Shown one piece after another: positions 1 through 6,503 of a stretch of 11,085 bases of DNA. The stretch spans positions 1-11,085 of the forward strand of contig JBBEDC010000056.1 of NCBI GenBank assembly GCA_040881505.1, in the 5' to 3' direction. A program made the position numbers and the translations under genes. Source of the DNA: JBBEDC01 sp040881505. GTDB taxonomy: Bacteria > Patescibacteriota > Andersenbacteria > UBA10190. The notes below the pieces were generated by a model that saw nothing but the letters and a program-made list of their open reading frames with translations, searched no databases and was not told the origin of the DNA. The first letter of the stretch is position 1; every line of letters begins with the position of its first letter.

Positions 1-144
1 GCATGTGATATACTGAGGGTTCGTAAATCTTGGACACTAATGTTTACATGGGCTTCTCCTCATCTCTATACCACCTCGATGATACGTTTCACGGAACATG
101 CCGATTACTAATTGTGTTCATCTAGTTTTGTTCAGATTTAAGAT
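1..144. other. Upstream non-coding stretch before the ABC operon
   Basis: No open frame with coding character runs through this stretch on either strand. It should hold the promoter of the ABC exporter operon, but I see no convincing -35/-10 pair. The best -10-like word is TAAGAT at 138-143, directly against the ATG at 145, which would imply a leaderless message. No SD precedes that ATG. Confidence 0.4.
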
Positions 145-1128
145 ATGTCAGTAATTCAGACAACCCATCTTCACAGGGAGTATAAAGTTCACAAAAAAGA
201 ACCGGGCCTTATCGGATCAATGAAAAGTTTGGTTCGCCGAGAATACAAAACAGTTGAAGCGGTGAAGGACGTAACCCTCACGATCGATGAGGGTGAGCTT
301 GTTGGTTTTATCGGCCCAAATGGAGCCGGGAAAACCACCACCCTAAAAATGCTATCCGGACTCCTATACCCCACCTCCGGGACAGCCACCGTCCTGGGAT
401 ATACTCCCTGGCAACGCAAGAAGGATTTTCTCAAGCAGTTCTCACTTGTGATGGGGCAGAAGGCTCAGCTGTGGTGGGACTTGCCCCTGTATGACTCACT
501 CTTACTCCAGCGGGATATTTACGAAATGAATTCAGATGATTTCGAAGTGAGCTTAGCGGAACTGACAGAGCTGCTTGAACTCGAGGAATTTCTCAAGGTA
601 CAAGTTCGTAAATTATCTCTTGGCCAGCGCATGCGCGGTGAGTTGGCTGCTGCTCTAATCTATCGACCAAAAGTACTCTTTCTTGATGAGCCAACAATTG
701 GCCTCGATGTAGTGGTACAGAGGAAAGTACGAGAGTTTATTCGAACATACAACAAGCGGCACAATGCCACGATTATCTTAACCAGTCACTACCTTGATGA
801 CGTAAGGGAGTTAGCCCAGCGCCTTATCATTATCGACCACGGGACAATCTATTTTGATGGCTTAACAGAGGACCTTATAGCCAACCACGTTGATCATAAG
901 CGGATCACTTTGACCTTCTCGGCAGAAGTCAAAGAAAAGGCATTAACTTCTTACGGAAGAGTGACTTCATATAGCCCCCTCAAGGCATCCATCCAGGTGC
1001 CGAGGGAGCAAACCACAACATGGGCAGCAAAGATGCTGACCGAGCTTCCTGTAGAAGATATTTCTATCGAAGAGCCGAGCCTCGAGAATGTAGTACGAGA
1101 GCTATTCACGAAGAAGGACTATGCCTAG
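145..1128 (+). CDS. ABC-2 type exporter, ATP-binding subunit (COG4586-like)
   Basis: This is the ATPase of an ABC exporter; it would sit on the cytoplasmic face and power the two permeases encoded next to it. The 327 residues show a Walker A motif GPNGAGKT (57-64), a Q-loop glutamine in VMGQKAQ (Q105), the signature LSLGQ (157-161), Walker B VLFLDEP (177-183) and the H-loop histidine in TSHY (H215). The nucleotide-binding core is followed by a C-terminal extension of about 80 residues, as in COG4586 and daunorubicin-type ATPases. The N-terminus has an extra segment of about 35 residues before the usual first strand, also typical of COG4586. The ATG at 145 has no SD. The stop overlaps the start of the next gene by 8 bases, so the genes are translationally coupled. 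The substrate cannot be read from the sequence. Confidence 0.93.
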   Translation: MSVIQTTHLHREYKVHKKEPGLIGSMKSLVRREYKTVEAVKDVTLTIDEGELVGFIGPNGAGKTTTLKMLSGLLYPTSGTATVLGYTPWQRKKDFLKQFSLVMGQKAQLWWDLPLYDSLLLQRDIYEMNSDDFEVSLAELTELLELEEFLKVQVRKLSLGQRMRGELAAALIYRPKVLFLDEPTIGLDVVVQRKVREFIRTYNKRHNATIILTSHYLDDVRELAQRLIIIDHGTIYFDGLTEDLIANHVDHKRITLTFSAEVKEKALTSYGRVTSYSPLKASIQVPREQTTTWAAKMLTELPVEDISIEEPSLENVVRELFTKKDYA

Positions 1129-1921
1129 CACTACGAAAATCGGCCGCATATTCTCAATGGAGTGGGGCAGTGCGCTTCAGTACCGCGCGGATATTGTACT
1201 CTGGATGATAGCTGAAACACTTGTACCCATTCTTTCTCTGGCTGTATGGCACACCGTCTCTCTAGCAAGAACCTCCGGTCCCGGACCCCAGGAAACTATT
1301 ACTTACTACCTATTGATTATGCTCATTCGCATCCTTACCTCAGCATGGGGAGGAATGTTTTTGGTTAGATCCATTCTCAACGGAGAAATCGTCAAAGATT
1401 TAGTTAAACCCGTATGGCCGTTTTGGAAGCTAATAGCAAATAATATATGCGAAAAGACTCTAAAGCTTCTCCTCCCCATACTCGTCATCGGCAGCTTTAT
1501 CGTATGGAATTCAGACTTAGTTTCACCAAACGTTTTTATACCTACAAACCTCCTCTTAGGCCTTCTTAGCCTAGTATTAGCTGTCGTAGTATCATTTGCT
1601 CTCGATATCGTAATGGGATTCTTTGCCTTCTGGCTTGAAGATGCATTCCAGATCCGACGCTACGCTTTCATGATGGAAAGCATTGCTTCTGGACTACTGA
1701 TCCCCTTTGCTGTTATGCCAGACCTTGCCAAAACACTTCTTAGCTTTTTGCCTTTCCGTTACACCCTCTCTCTTCCTGCTGAATTATTTTTGGGACAGTT
1801 AGACACTCCTGCAATCATCGCGGCTTTTGGAGCACAGCTAGCATGGGCAACAGGGCTAGTAGTTATAGGTATGTATATGTGGAGAGCTGGTCTCAAGCGA
1901 TATGCAGTTCCTGGTCAATAA
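1121..1921 (+). CDS. ABC-2 family permease, subunit 1 (ABC2_membrane_6 / COG4587-like)
   Basis: This integral membrane protein of 266 residues should form half of the exporter channel with the following gene. Hydrophobic spans are visible near residues 23-45, 62-82, 115-130, 143-172, 187-203 and 232-253. The cytoplasmic-type motif LVKPVWP (95-101) matches the conserved 'L.kP' segment of the DUF990/ABC2_membrane_6 families. The C-terminus ends in WRAGLKRYAVPGQ, the usual 'WrrGlkrY' tail of this family. An AAGG lies just before the ATG at 1121, inside the end of the ATPase gene, and could act as SD. The gene ends inside the next one, with a 20-base overlap. The family and role are well supported; the transported compound is unknown. 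Confidence 0.88.
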   Translation: MPSTTKIGRIFSMEWGSALQYRADIVLWMIAETLVPILSLAVWHTVSLARTSGPGPQETITYYLLIMLIRILTSAWGGMFLVRSILNGEIVKDLVKPVWPFWKLIANNICEKTLKLLLPILVIGSFIVWNSDLVSPNVFIPTNLLLGLLSLVLAVVVSFALDIVMGFFAFWLEDAFQIRRYAFMMESIASGLLIPFAVMPDLAKTLLSFLPFRYTLSLPAELFLGQLDTPAIIAAFGAQLAWATGLVVIGMYMWRAGLKRYAVPGQ

Positions 1922-2711
1922 TATAAAGCACCTCGCAAGAGTGTGGGTAGCAAGCGCACGAGCTAGCGTAGTTCGAGAAATGGAGTTCCGCGGCAACTTC
2001 ATTGCTGGCCTACTACGACAAGCACTTTGGCTTGGAATTTTCGTATTTTTTATCAACGTAATCTTTCAAAATACAGAACAACTTGCCGGGTGGGACAAAA
2101 GAGAGATGCTCATCATACTGTCCCTTTCTCGCATTATAGAAGGACTAATCAACCTGTTCTTTACGCAGAATATCATGGAGCTCCCAGAGGCTGTACGCGA
2201 TGGACAGTTTGACTACTACTTAACGAAGCCACTTCCAGCTCAGTTCGCAACAGCATTTCGACGACCGAGTATAGATAATATTGGCAATATAGTCGTGGGT
2301 CTTCTCTTGTTTACCTACGCTCTAATACAAGAGCCTGCATTATTCACATTACTTAACGGGGGTCTCCTTATATTCCTCGCTACCCTAGGAATAATCACCT
2401 ATTACTCACTACTCATTCTCATAGGGTCTCTAGTGTTTAAGCTTGAGCGCCTAGAGATGTTATGGGGGTTCAACGTGCTATTTTCAGAACCACTCACGCT
2501 GCCATTCGACGTATTCCCTCGAGGACCACGGTTACTTTTAACATACTTAGTTCCACTTGCCTTAGTAGTTTTCTTTCCGGCCCAGGCGATTACGGGGCGC
2601 CTTCTTATGTGGCAGATACCCGTCGCCCTTGGTATTACAGCTGTATTTCTCCTCCTCGCAAACCTTGCTTGGCGGGCGGGCTTGCGCAGGTATTCCAGTG
2701 CTTCAAGCTAG
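1902..2711 (+). CDS. ABC-2 family permease, subunit 2 (ABC2_membrane_6 / COG3694-like)
   Basis: This is the second integral membrane subunit (269 residues) of the exporter. Hydrophobic spans lie near 33-55, 68-88, 128-147, 151-180, 209-228 and 237-257. The motif GQFDYYLTKPLP (101-112) is the family's conserved 'G.lD..L.kP' segment, and the C-terminus WRAGLRRYSS mirrors that of subunit 1, so the two permeases are distant relatives that probably pair as a heterodimer. The ATG at 1902 lies 20 bases inside the previous gene and is chosen because it preserves the normal family N-terminus. Its TAG stop (2709-2711) overlaps the stop of the convergent elongation factor P gene within one CTAG palindrome. 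There is no room for a separate terminator between them. Confidence 0.88.
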   Translation: MQFLVNNIKHLARVWVASARASVVREMEFRGNFIAGLLRQALWLGIFVFFINVIFQNTEQLAGWDKREMLIILSLSRIIEGLINLFFTQNIMELPEAVRDGQFDYYLTKPLPAQFATAFRRPSIDNIGNIVVGLLLFTYALIQEPALFTLLNGGLLIFLATLGIITYYSLLILIGSLVFKLERLEMLWGFNVLFSEPLTLPFDVFPRGPRLLLTYLVPLALVVFFPAQAITGRLLMWQIPVALGITAVFLLLANLAWRAGLRRYSSASS

Positions 2712-3271
2712 GCTCGCTCGACGTAAGATCCGTCACGAGTATCAATACGGATCGTCTCGCCTTCTTCAATAAACATAGGAGCTTTCATTTTTACACCACC
2801 TTCAACCGTAATATCTTTTGTTACGTTACTCGAAGTATCTCCACGCACTCCGGGCGGAGCATCAATTACCTTACGGTCAATCTTGATTGGCAGCTCTAGC
2901 CCGATCGGCTGACCTTCAAAGAGAACGATTGCTGCTTCTTGCCCTTCTAGTAAATACTGAGCCGCATCGCCTGTGACGTCAGCAGATAGCTCAACTTGCT
3001 CATACGTTGCCTGATCCATAAATGTGTACACACCTCCATCGCTATACAAAAATTGGTACGGCTTCTTTTCTACGTCCGCCTCGGGTACTTTATCGGACTG
3101 CTGGAAGGAATGCTCTCGAGTTTGCCCCGTCTTTATATTCCGTAAAATCGATCGCACTACTGGGCGGCGCTGCTGCTTGCGTAAAAACTCAGCAGATGCG
3201 ATTAAAAATGGCTCCCCATCCAAGGTTATAATCTTCCCTTTTCGGATGTCTGAAAGAGTAAGTATGCTCAT
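2708..3271 (-). CDS. efp: Translation elongation factor P
   Basis: EF-P binds stalled ribosomes between the P and E sites and helps form peptide bonds at consecutive prolines. The 187-residue length is standard. An N-terminal KOW-like domain (about 1-62) with IRKGKIITLDGEPF (9-22) is followed by two OB-type domains. The C-terminal signature is intact, from GDTSSNVTK (144-152) to IDTRDGSYVERA. The loop reaching the peptidyl-transferase centre is odd: residues 31-38 read RKQQRRPV where E. coli has KPGKGQAF, so the modifiable lysine 34 is a glutamine here and the glycines are lost. The start is the ATG at 3271; a TTG five codons upstream is less likely. It lies 24 bases after the small membrane gene and is probably cotranscribed with it. 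Confidence 0.95.
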   Translation of the reverse strand: MSILTLSDIRKGKIITLDGEPFLIASAEFLRKQQRRPVVRSILRNIKTGQTREHSFQQSDKVPEADVEKKPYQFLYSDGGVYTFMDQATYEQVELSADVTGDAAQYLLEGQEAAIVLFEGQPIGLELPIKIDRKVIDAPPGVRGDTSSNVTKDITVEGGVKMKAPMFIEEGETIRIDTRDGSYVERA

Positions 3272-3295
3272 AGGATTCGCCCACAATACACCAAT

Positions 3296-3571
3296 CTAGC
3301 CTTCCTGAGAAGGGCTCTCCAGCCGCACCGGATCAAAAATGCTCACCGTAGGCTTCTCTATCGTCACAACGGGATTTGCGATTGGCTGTACGCTTTGAAT
3401 ACCGTTCATCGGCCGCTCCGGGACCTCCACTACAGCCTCTGGAGTCTCTTCCCGGAGAAAATCGAGAGGGAAAGCATGCAGAGGAACAAACACTAAAATA
3501 CCTAACCCAACCAACCCCATCATCAGAAAGAGGAGAAGAAATACCGATCTGAGTTCTCGCCAATCAATCAT
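3296..3571 (-). CDS. Small one-pass membrane protein of unknown function
   Basis: I do not recognise a family. The 91-residue protein starts with MIDWRELR, has one strong hydrophobic span (about 10-31, rich in Leu, Met and Val), and then an outside-type tail (32-91) rich in Pro, Glu and Val with no cysteine. The tail could be a short periplasmic or surface-exposed stalk. The ATG at 3571 is preferred to an in-frame TTG at 3616, because a promoter-like pair (TTGCGT, 16 bases, TATACC) sits over that region and would place the transcript start about 10 bases before the ATG. There is no clear SD. It is the first gene of a two-gene unit with efp. Coding status rests on the composition and spacing, not on homology. 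Confidence 0.6.
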   Translation of the reverse strand: MIDWRELRSVFLLLFLMMGLVGLGILVFVPLHAFPLDFLREETPEAVVEVPERPMNGIQSVQPIANPVVTIEKPTVSIFDPVRLESPSQEG

Positions 3572-3588
3572 AGAGAAAGTAACCACTA

Positions 3589-3616
3589 GGTATACAACAC
3601 CTGAAAAAATACGCAA
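3589..3616 (-). promoter_or_regulatory. Putative promoter for the membrane protein-efp unit
   Basis: On the minus strand, TTGCGT (3611-3616) and TATACC (3589-3594) are separated by 16 bases. The predicted transcript start near 3582 gives a leader of about 10 bases ahead of the ATG at 3571, fitting the absence of an SD. The match to the sigma-70 consensus is moderate. Confidence 0.4.
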
Positions 3617-3632
3617 GTGGGGAATAAAGCGT

Positions 3633-3660
3633 TTTACAGCTCATCTCAGGAGGGTACACT
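3633..3660 (+). promoter_or_regulatory. Putative promoter for the small acidic protein
   Basis: TTTACA (3633-3638, five of six consensus bases) and TACACT (3655-3660, four of six) are separated by 16 bases. Transcription would begin near 3667, giving a leader of about 50 bases that carries a small GCGC hairpin (3679-3690) and the strong SD. Confidence 0.5.
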
Positions 3661-3700
3661 AAATACCGAGACCCTTAAGCGCGTATGCGCGATTTTCTTG

Positions 3701-3713
3701 AAAAGGAGGTGAT
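3701..3713 (+). promoter_or_regulatory. Near-perfect Shine-Dalgarno sequence
   Basis: AAAAGGAGGTGAT lies four bases before the ATG at 3718. It contains the complement of almost the whole 3' tail of bacterial 16S rRNA (AAGGAGGTGAT). It is by far the strongest ribosome binding site in the window and decides the start of the small acidic gene. Confidence 0.9.
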
Positions 3714-3717
3714 ACGT

Positions 3718-3870
3718 ATGATGTTTGATGGAGATGAAGATAATGGTATGCCAGCAGAACCTGCTATGCCTGAGACTCCTGCTATGCCCGAAGCTCCTAC
3801 GCCTGAAGCACCAGCAGAAGGAGGCGACATGGGTGGAGATGTCGGAGGAAGCGACAACACCGGCATGTAA
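3718..3870 (+). CDS. Tiny acidic Pro/Met-rich protein, unknown function
   Basis: I do not recognise a named family. The 50-residue product starts MMFDGDEDNG, then repeats a short unit of the type MPE-x-P/MPA-x-P (about residues 11-33), and ends in a Gly/Asp-rich stretch (35-50). It has only acidic charged residues (Asp, Glu), no Lys or Arg, no hydrophobic span and no cysteine, and is probably disordered. Evidence that it is real: a near-perfect SD directly upstream, a plausible promoter at 3633-3660, and a strong terminator directly downstream, so it forms a complete one-gene unit. A second ATG follows at once (3721). The stop is TAA with an in-frame TGA right behind it. The SD predicts heavy translation; what the protein does is unknown. 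Confidence 0.75.
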   Translation: MMFDGDEDNGMPAEPAMPETPAMPEAPTPEAPAEGGDMGGDVGGSDNTGM

Positions 3871-3884
3871 TGATTCGAGTTCAA

Positions 3885-3934
3885 AAAACACAAAATCCCG
3901 ACTGTGATATTCCCTAGCCGGGATTTTGTGTTTT
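3885..3934. terminator. Bidirectional intrinsic terminator
   Basis: A perfect 16-bp inverted repeat (3885-3900 and 3919-3934, arms AAAACACAAAATCCCG and its complement) encloses an 18-base loop. A/T runs at the outer ends of both arms let it act on both strands. It ends the small acidic gene (+) and the metallopeptidase gene (-), whose stop codon at 3933-3935 overlaps the outer end of the stem. Confidence 0.85.
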
Positions 3935-4658
3935 ACAGAACCAGCGTATGCCCGTTTTTCCGCAGCCAAGTACGCTGTTCTTGGAAGTCAGGCTGCAGCG
4001 TCTCCACACATTTCCAAAATGACTTGGAGTGGTTCGGATGCTTGAGATGAGCTACTTCATGCACGATCACATACTGGGCTACAGATTCTGGCGCTAAGGC
4101 AAGGCGCCACTGGAAAGTCAGAGCTGCCGCTTGGCGATTACAGCTTCCCCACTGGCTTTTCGTATTCAATACACGCACACTGCTCACCGTTTTGCCAATT
4201 AGCTTAGCCTGGGCGATGGCGTGGCCAACGAAGTATTCTCGGCTTTGCTGGCGATACCATTTCATTAATAGGACAGGGACTCGAGCATCCTCCCGGGCTC
4301 GCACCGTCACAACTCCCTCGCTTTCCCGAACCGACTCTCGTCTGCGCCCTGGAGATATATCTATATCAAGCATATACGATGCCCCGAAATATGGCAGTTT
4401 GTCCCCGCTTTGCCAGAGACGCTGGGGTATCTGTAGGGCGCGGTATTTCTTAAGCATTTGTGCTAGCCAGCTACTACGCTCGCGAACAAATGCTTCAGCC
4501 TCTCCATATGACACATACCAGGGCAATACGGCCTCAATCTCACCCCGTGTATCCACATGAAGCAGAAGGCTGCGAGCCCTTTTGCTCTTGCGCAGGGTGT
4601 ATATGTGAGGACTTCCCTCAATCACGATAGTCGATTCACGTTTTTGTCTCTTCCTCAT
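3933..4658 (-). CDS. YgjP-like zinc metallopeptidase (WrbI/SprT-like, DUF45)
   Basis: This is a predicted cytoplasmic zinc metalloprotease of the YgjP family (M48-like, PF01863). The 241 residues are close to the family's usual 230-240. The zinc site is clear: HEVAH (200-204) with a third ligand in NHSKSFW (H210). The conserved SQWGSC (168-173) just before the helix is also a YgjP hallmark. The N-terminal half (1-150) has the usual basic beta-rich region. Physiological substrates of this family are not established. The ATG at 4658 is preceded by a perfect TATAAT ending 11 bases upstream and there is no SD, so the message is probably leaderless or nearly so. It is divergent from the PCP_red-like gene across only 40 bases and ends in the shared terminator. 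Confidence 0.9.
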   Translation of the reverse strand: MRKRQKRESTIVIEGSPHIYTLRKSKRARSLLLHVDTRGEIEAVLPWYVSYGEAEAFVRERSSWLAQMLKKYRALQIPQRLWQSGDKLPYFGASYMLDIDISPGRRRESVRESEGVVTVRAREDARVPVLLMKWYRQQSREYFVGHAIAQAKLIGKTVSSVRVLNTKSQWGSCNRQAAALTFQWRLALAPESVAQYVIVHEVAHLKHPNHSKSFWKCVETLQPDFQEQRTWLRKNGHTLVL

Positions 4659-4669
4659 AGTAATTGCAA

Positions 4670-4675
4670 ATTATA
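4670..4675 (-). promoter_or_regulatory. -10 element (TATAAT) of the YgjP-like gene
   Basis: A consensus TATAAT on the minus strand ends 11 bases before the ATG at 4658. No good -35 is seen at 16-18 bases. Transcription would start at or within a few bases of the ATG, implying a leaderless message. Confidence 0.55.
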
Positions 4676-4698
4676 CATGCTTTGATAGAGTGAAGACC

Positions 4699-5028
4699 AT
4701 GTTGAACTTCTTCAAGAAAAACAAAGAAGATAAAGGGGCAGGCGCTATGCCTTGGAACACCCAGGCAAAACAGGCCCTAGAGCAGTCTGTAGCCCAGGCT
4801 CCAGTTCCCCAGCTGCTCAAGGGGAAAGTGAAAAAAGAATTAGCTAAAGCAGCAGAAAAAGCTGCTCAAGCAGCAGGACACACGGAAGTCACAGCCGAAG
4901 ACCTCATGGCTGGCCTTATGGAAAAACTTCCTGCGAAAATGAAAAAGCAGGTTGAGCAAGCTGCCCGCCAAGGGCCTCAAGGCTTAAAAAATCTCCAGCA
5001 GCAGCTTACCAAAAAAGGTAAAAAGTAG
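4699..5028 (+). CDS. Small PCP_red-like domain protein
   Basis: The product has 109 residues from the ATG at 4699; a GTG three codons earlier (4690) is an alternative. After a basic N-terminus (LNFFKKNKEDK) comes a segment starting PWNTQAKQALEQ and running to TAEDLMAGLMEKLP (about 18-78). Its pattern of Trp, Ala, helix, 'vPxxlxxkvkkelxkaAe' and 'vTaEdl' resembles PCP_red (PF08369), the small C-terminal helical domain of light-independent protochlorophyllide reductase subunit B. That domain also occurs alone in non-photosynthetic bacteria, where its role is unknown. The C-terminus is Gln/Lys-rich and ends in KKGKK. Ten bases separate it from the next gene, so the two are an operon. It might instead bind nucleic acid through its basic helices. 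The family call is by pattern only. Confidence 0.7.
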   Translation: MLNFFKKNKEDKGAGAMPWNTQAKQALEQSVAQAPVPQLLKGKVKKELAKAAEKAAQAAGHTEVTAEDLMAGLMEKLPAKMKKQVEQAARQGPQGLKNLQQQLTKKGKK

Positions 5029-5038
5029 CACACCTACT

Positions 5039-5512
5039 ATGATTACAGGACATATAGATCACCAGGGCACGTACATGCCGTTCCTGGAAAGAGATGTGTG
5101 GCAAAGAATTCTTACTTGGCTTAAGGAAGAAGGGCCAAGCAAAGAAGATGGGGAATACGAGATTGATGGACGAAATATCTTCGTCTCCGTTTCAACGTAT
5201 GATACCCAGCCTCGCAATGAAAGAGCATTTGAAGCTCATCGCGAATACCTCGATATTCATTACTGCTTCGAGGGCGGAGAAATGATTGAATGGGTACCAG
5301 TCCAAACATTAACCACTCCTACTACGGAGCTTGATAAAGAAAAAGACATCCAAAAATTCAAGGCCCCGGAAAAAGCTACGAGTATTTTAATGACACCGGG
5401 TACATTTACTGTAGTCCTTCCAGAAGACGCCCACATGCCTAAAATTCAAGACGGGGTTAACTCTTTTACGAAAAAAGCAGTGGTTAAAGTGCATATGGAT
5501 TTGGTGAGATAA
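5039..5512 (+). CDS. YhcH/YjgK/YiaL family protein (NanQ-like sugar anomerase)
   Basis: This is a cupin-fold metal-binding protein of the DUF386 family (PF04074). E. coli YhcH (NanQ) of this family is an anomerase that supplies the open-chain form of N-acetylneuraminate to its aldolase; other members are known as EbgC, YjgK and YiaL. The 157-residue length matches the family. Diagnostic motifs are present: FEAHREYLDIHYCFEGGE (64-81), with the metal-binding candidates E65, H67 and H74, then PEDAHMP (128-134) with H132, and KVHMD near the end. The ATG at 5039 lies 10 bases after the upstream gene, with no clear SD, so translation is probably coupled. A cytidylyltransferase of the CMP-sialate type sits directly downstream on the other strand, making a sialic-acid-like substrate attractive but unproven. 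Confidence 0.9.
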   Translation: MITGHIDHQGTYMPFLERDVWQRILTWLKEEGPSKEDGEYEIDGRNIFVSVSTYDTQPRNERAFEAHREYLDIHYCFEGGEMIEWVPVQTLTTPTTELDKEKDIQKFKAPEKATSILMTPGTFTVVLPEDAHMPKIQDGVNSFTKKAVVKVHMDLVR

Positions 5513-5528
5513 TTAGCACTAACTACAG

Positions 5529-5561
5529 AAAAGCGCCCGAGCAGATAGGCCGGGCGTTTTT
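5529..5561. terminator. Intrinsic terminator, probably bidirectional
   Basis: CGCCCG (5534-5539) pairs with CGGGCG (5551-5556). The stem is lengthened by a G-T wobble and four A-T pairs, and followed by TTTTTCTTT on the plus strand. It ends the YhcH-like operon. On the minus strand the stem is followed by CTTTTC, so it can also end the cytidylyltransferase gene that stops at 5581. Confidence 0.85.
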
Positions 5562-5580
5562 CTTTCCTCTCCTTATAGTA

Positions 5581-6399
5581 TTACGAGTGTTTTTTCTTAT
5601 CCGCTCGCTCTTCTTCCATTTGCGCGTAAATCCGCTCGGCGTGGCGCATATCTTCTGGGGTATCAAGATCAGCACTGGTGCGAGGGTCAAGCACATATCC
5701 AGAAATACTCGGGCCCCAGGGGTTGTCATATTTTAGACATTCTTCTCTTAATACAAACTTGCGGCGGGTGACATCAATCTGTGCATCCTGGAAAAACACT
5801 GGAAACATCTTTTGAATTTGTTGCCGAGGTTGGTCAGGCCCTTTTTGCTGTCGGTATTCGTTATCAAATACTGGCTTAAGCTTTCCAGCTTGTCCGATCT
5901 CTTTGTTCTCTTCGTCTTCAAACTGCCACATCTTGTATGGGTGGAGAGGAGCGGGAATAACGCTCTTCACACCGTCAGCTCCTGATTCCTTCATGTAGTT
6001 TACGATCGTATCAACATCGGAAGGGAAACGTAGAGGTCCGGTTGGTCGGAGGTTTACCAGCAGCTCGGGTGTCCAGCCATGTTCTTTCTCCATCCACTCA
6101 GCGGCATGATGATACCAACCAGCGTCGCTACTTGTTGGCTGCGAGTATTCAGCCGGGCGGGGAATAACGATGGCACCATGCTTTTCAGCTTCAGCAGCAA
6201 TCTTAGCATCTTCCGTCGATACGAACACGGCATCAACAGTCTCCGCCGCAAAGGCCACTTCAATTGCCCACTGGACGAGAGTCTTTCCTCCTAATACCTG
6301 CAGGTTCTTGTACGGGATACTCTGCTGCCCGCCCCGAGCTGGCACAATGGCTGCAACTTCTACGGGGGTTCGCTTTGGATTTTTTGGTGATTGATTCAT
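5581..6399 (-). CDS. Acylneuraminate cytidylyltransferase-like enzyme (NeuA family)
   Basis: Family members (PF02348) join CMP from CTP to a sugar acid such as N-acetylneuraminate, legionaminate, pseudaminate or Kdo, giving the donor for surface glycans. The 272 residues show the CTP-binding start AAIVPARGGQQSIPYKN (16-32), STEDAKIA (61-68), LVNLRPTGPLR (114-124, equivalent to the family's 'lQPTSPLR'), and ADLDTPED (243-250, the metal-binding 'vDIDtpeD' near the C-terminus). The usual GS-K of the first motif is replaced by GQQS, so the subfamily and sugar are uncertain. The ATG at 6399 is chosen because everything upstream in frame is non-homologous and runs into the neighbouring gene's terminator. 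No SD is seen. The C-terminus is highly charged (EEERADKKKHS). Confidence 0.88.
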   Translation of the reverse strand: MNQSPKNPKRTPVEVAAIVPARGGQQSIPYKNLQVLGGKTLVQWAIEVAFAAETVDAVFVSTEDAKIAAEAEKHGAIVIPRPAEYSQPTSSDAGWYHHAAEWMEKEHGWTPELLVNLRPTGPLRFPSDVDTIVNYMKESGADGVKSVIPAPLHPYKMWQFEDEENKEIGQAGKLKPVFDNEYRQQKGPDQPRQQIQKMFPVFFQDAQIDVTRRKFVLREECLKYDNPWGPSISGYVLDPRTSADLDTPEDMRHAERIYAQMEEERADKKKHS

Positions 6400-6440
6400 G
6401 CCTGTAACGGTAAAGCAAGTCACTAAGGAATACAATAAAG

Positions 6441-6478
6441 AAAAAGCGGAGTCGATTCTTGGGTAAGAACCAACTCCG
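6441..6478 (-). terminator. Intrinsic terminator of the kinase-like gene
   Basis: On the minus strand, CGGAGT (complement of 6473-6478) pairs with ACTCCG (complement of 6447-6452). An inner TTCTT/AAGAA stem closes on a four-base loop, and CTTTTTCTTT follows. The right half, GACTCCGCTTTTTC, is identical over 14 bases to the terminator of the TylF-type methyltransferase gene. Confidence 0.8.
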
Positions 6479-6503
6479 TGAACAGAGATTGCCAGTGTTT
6501 GGA

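Noticed and set aside
50..58. Short minus-strand reading frame starting MRRSPCKH after an AGGTGG
   Set aside because: It has only eight codons before a stop, with no support beyond a chance SD-like word.
2462..2899. A plus-strand frame crossing the end of the second permease and the start of antisense to efp
   Set aside because: It overlaps two well-supported genes, is Ser/Arg/Thr-rich with no recognisable motif, and has no SD.
3646..3969. A minus-strand frame of 107 codons over the small acidic gene
   Set aside because: It runs through the 16-bp terminator and opposite a gene with a near-perfect SD; its Ser/His/Arg/Phe-rich composition is typical of a shadow frame.
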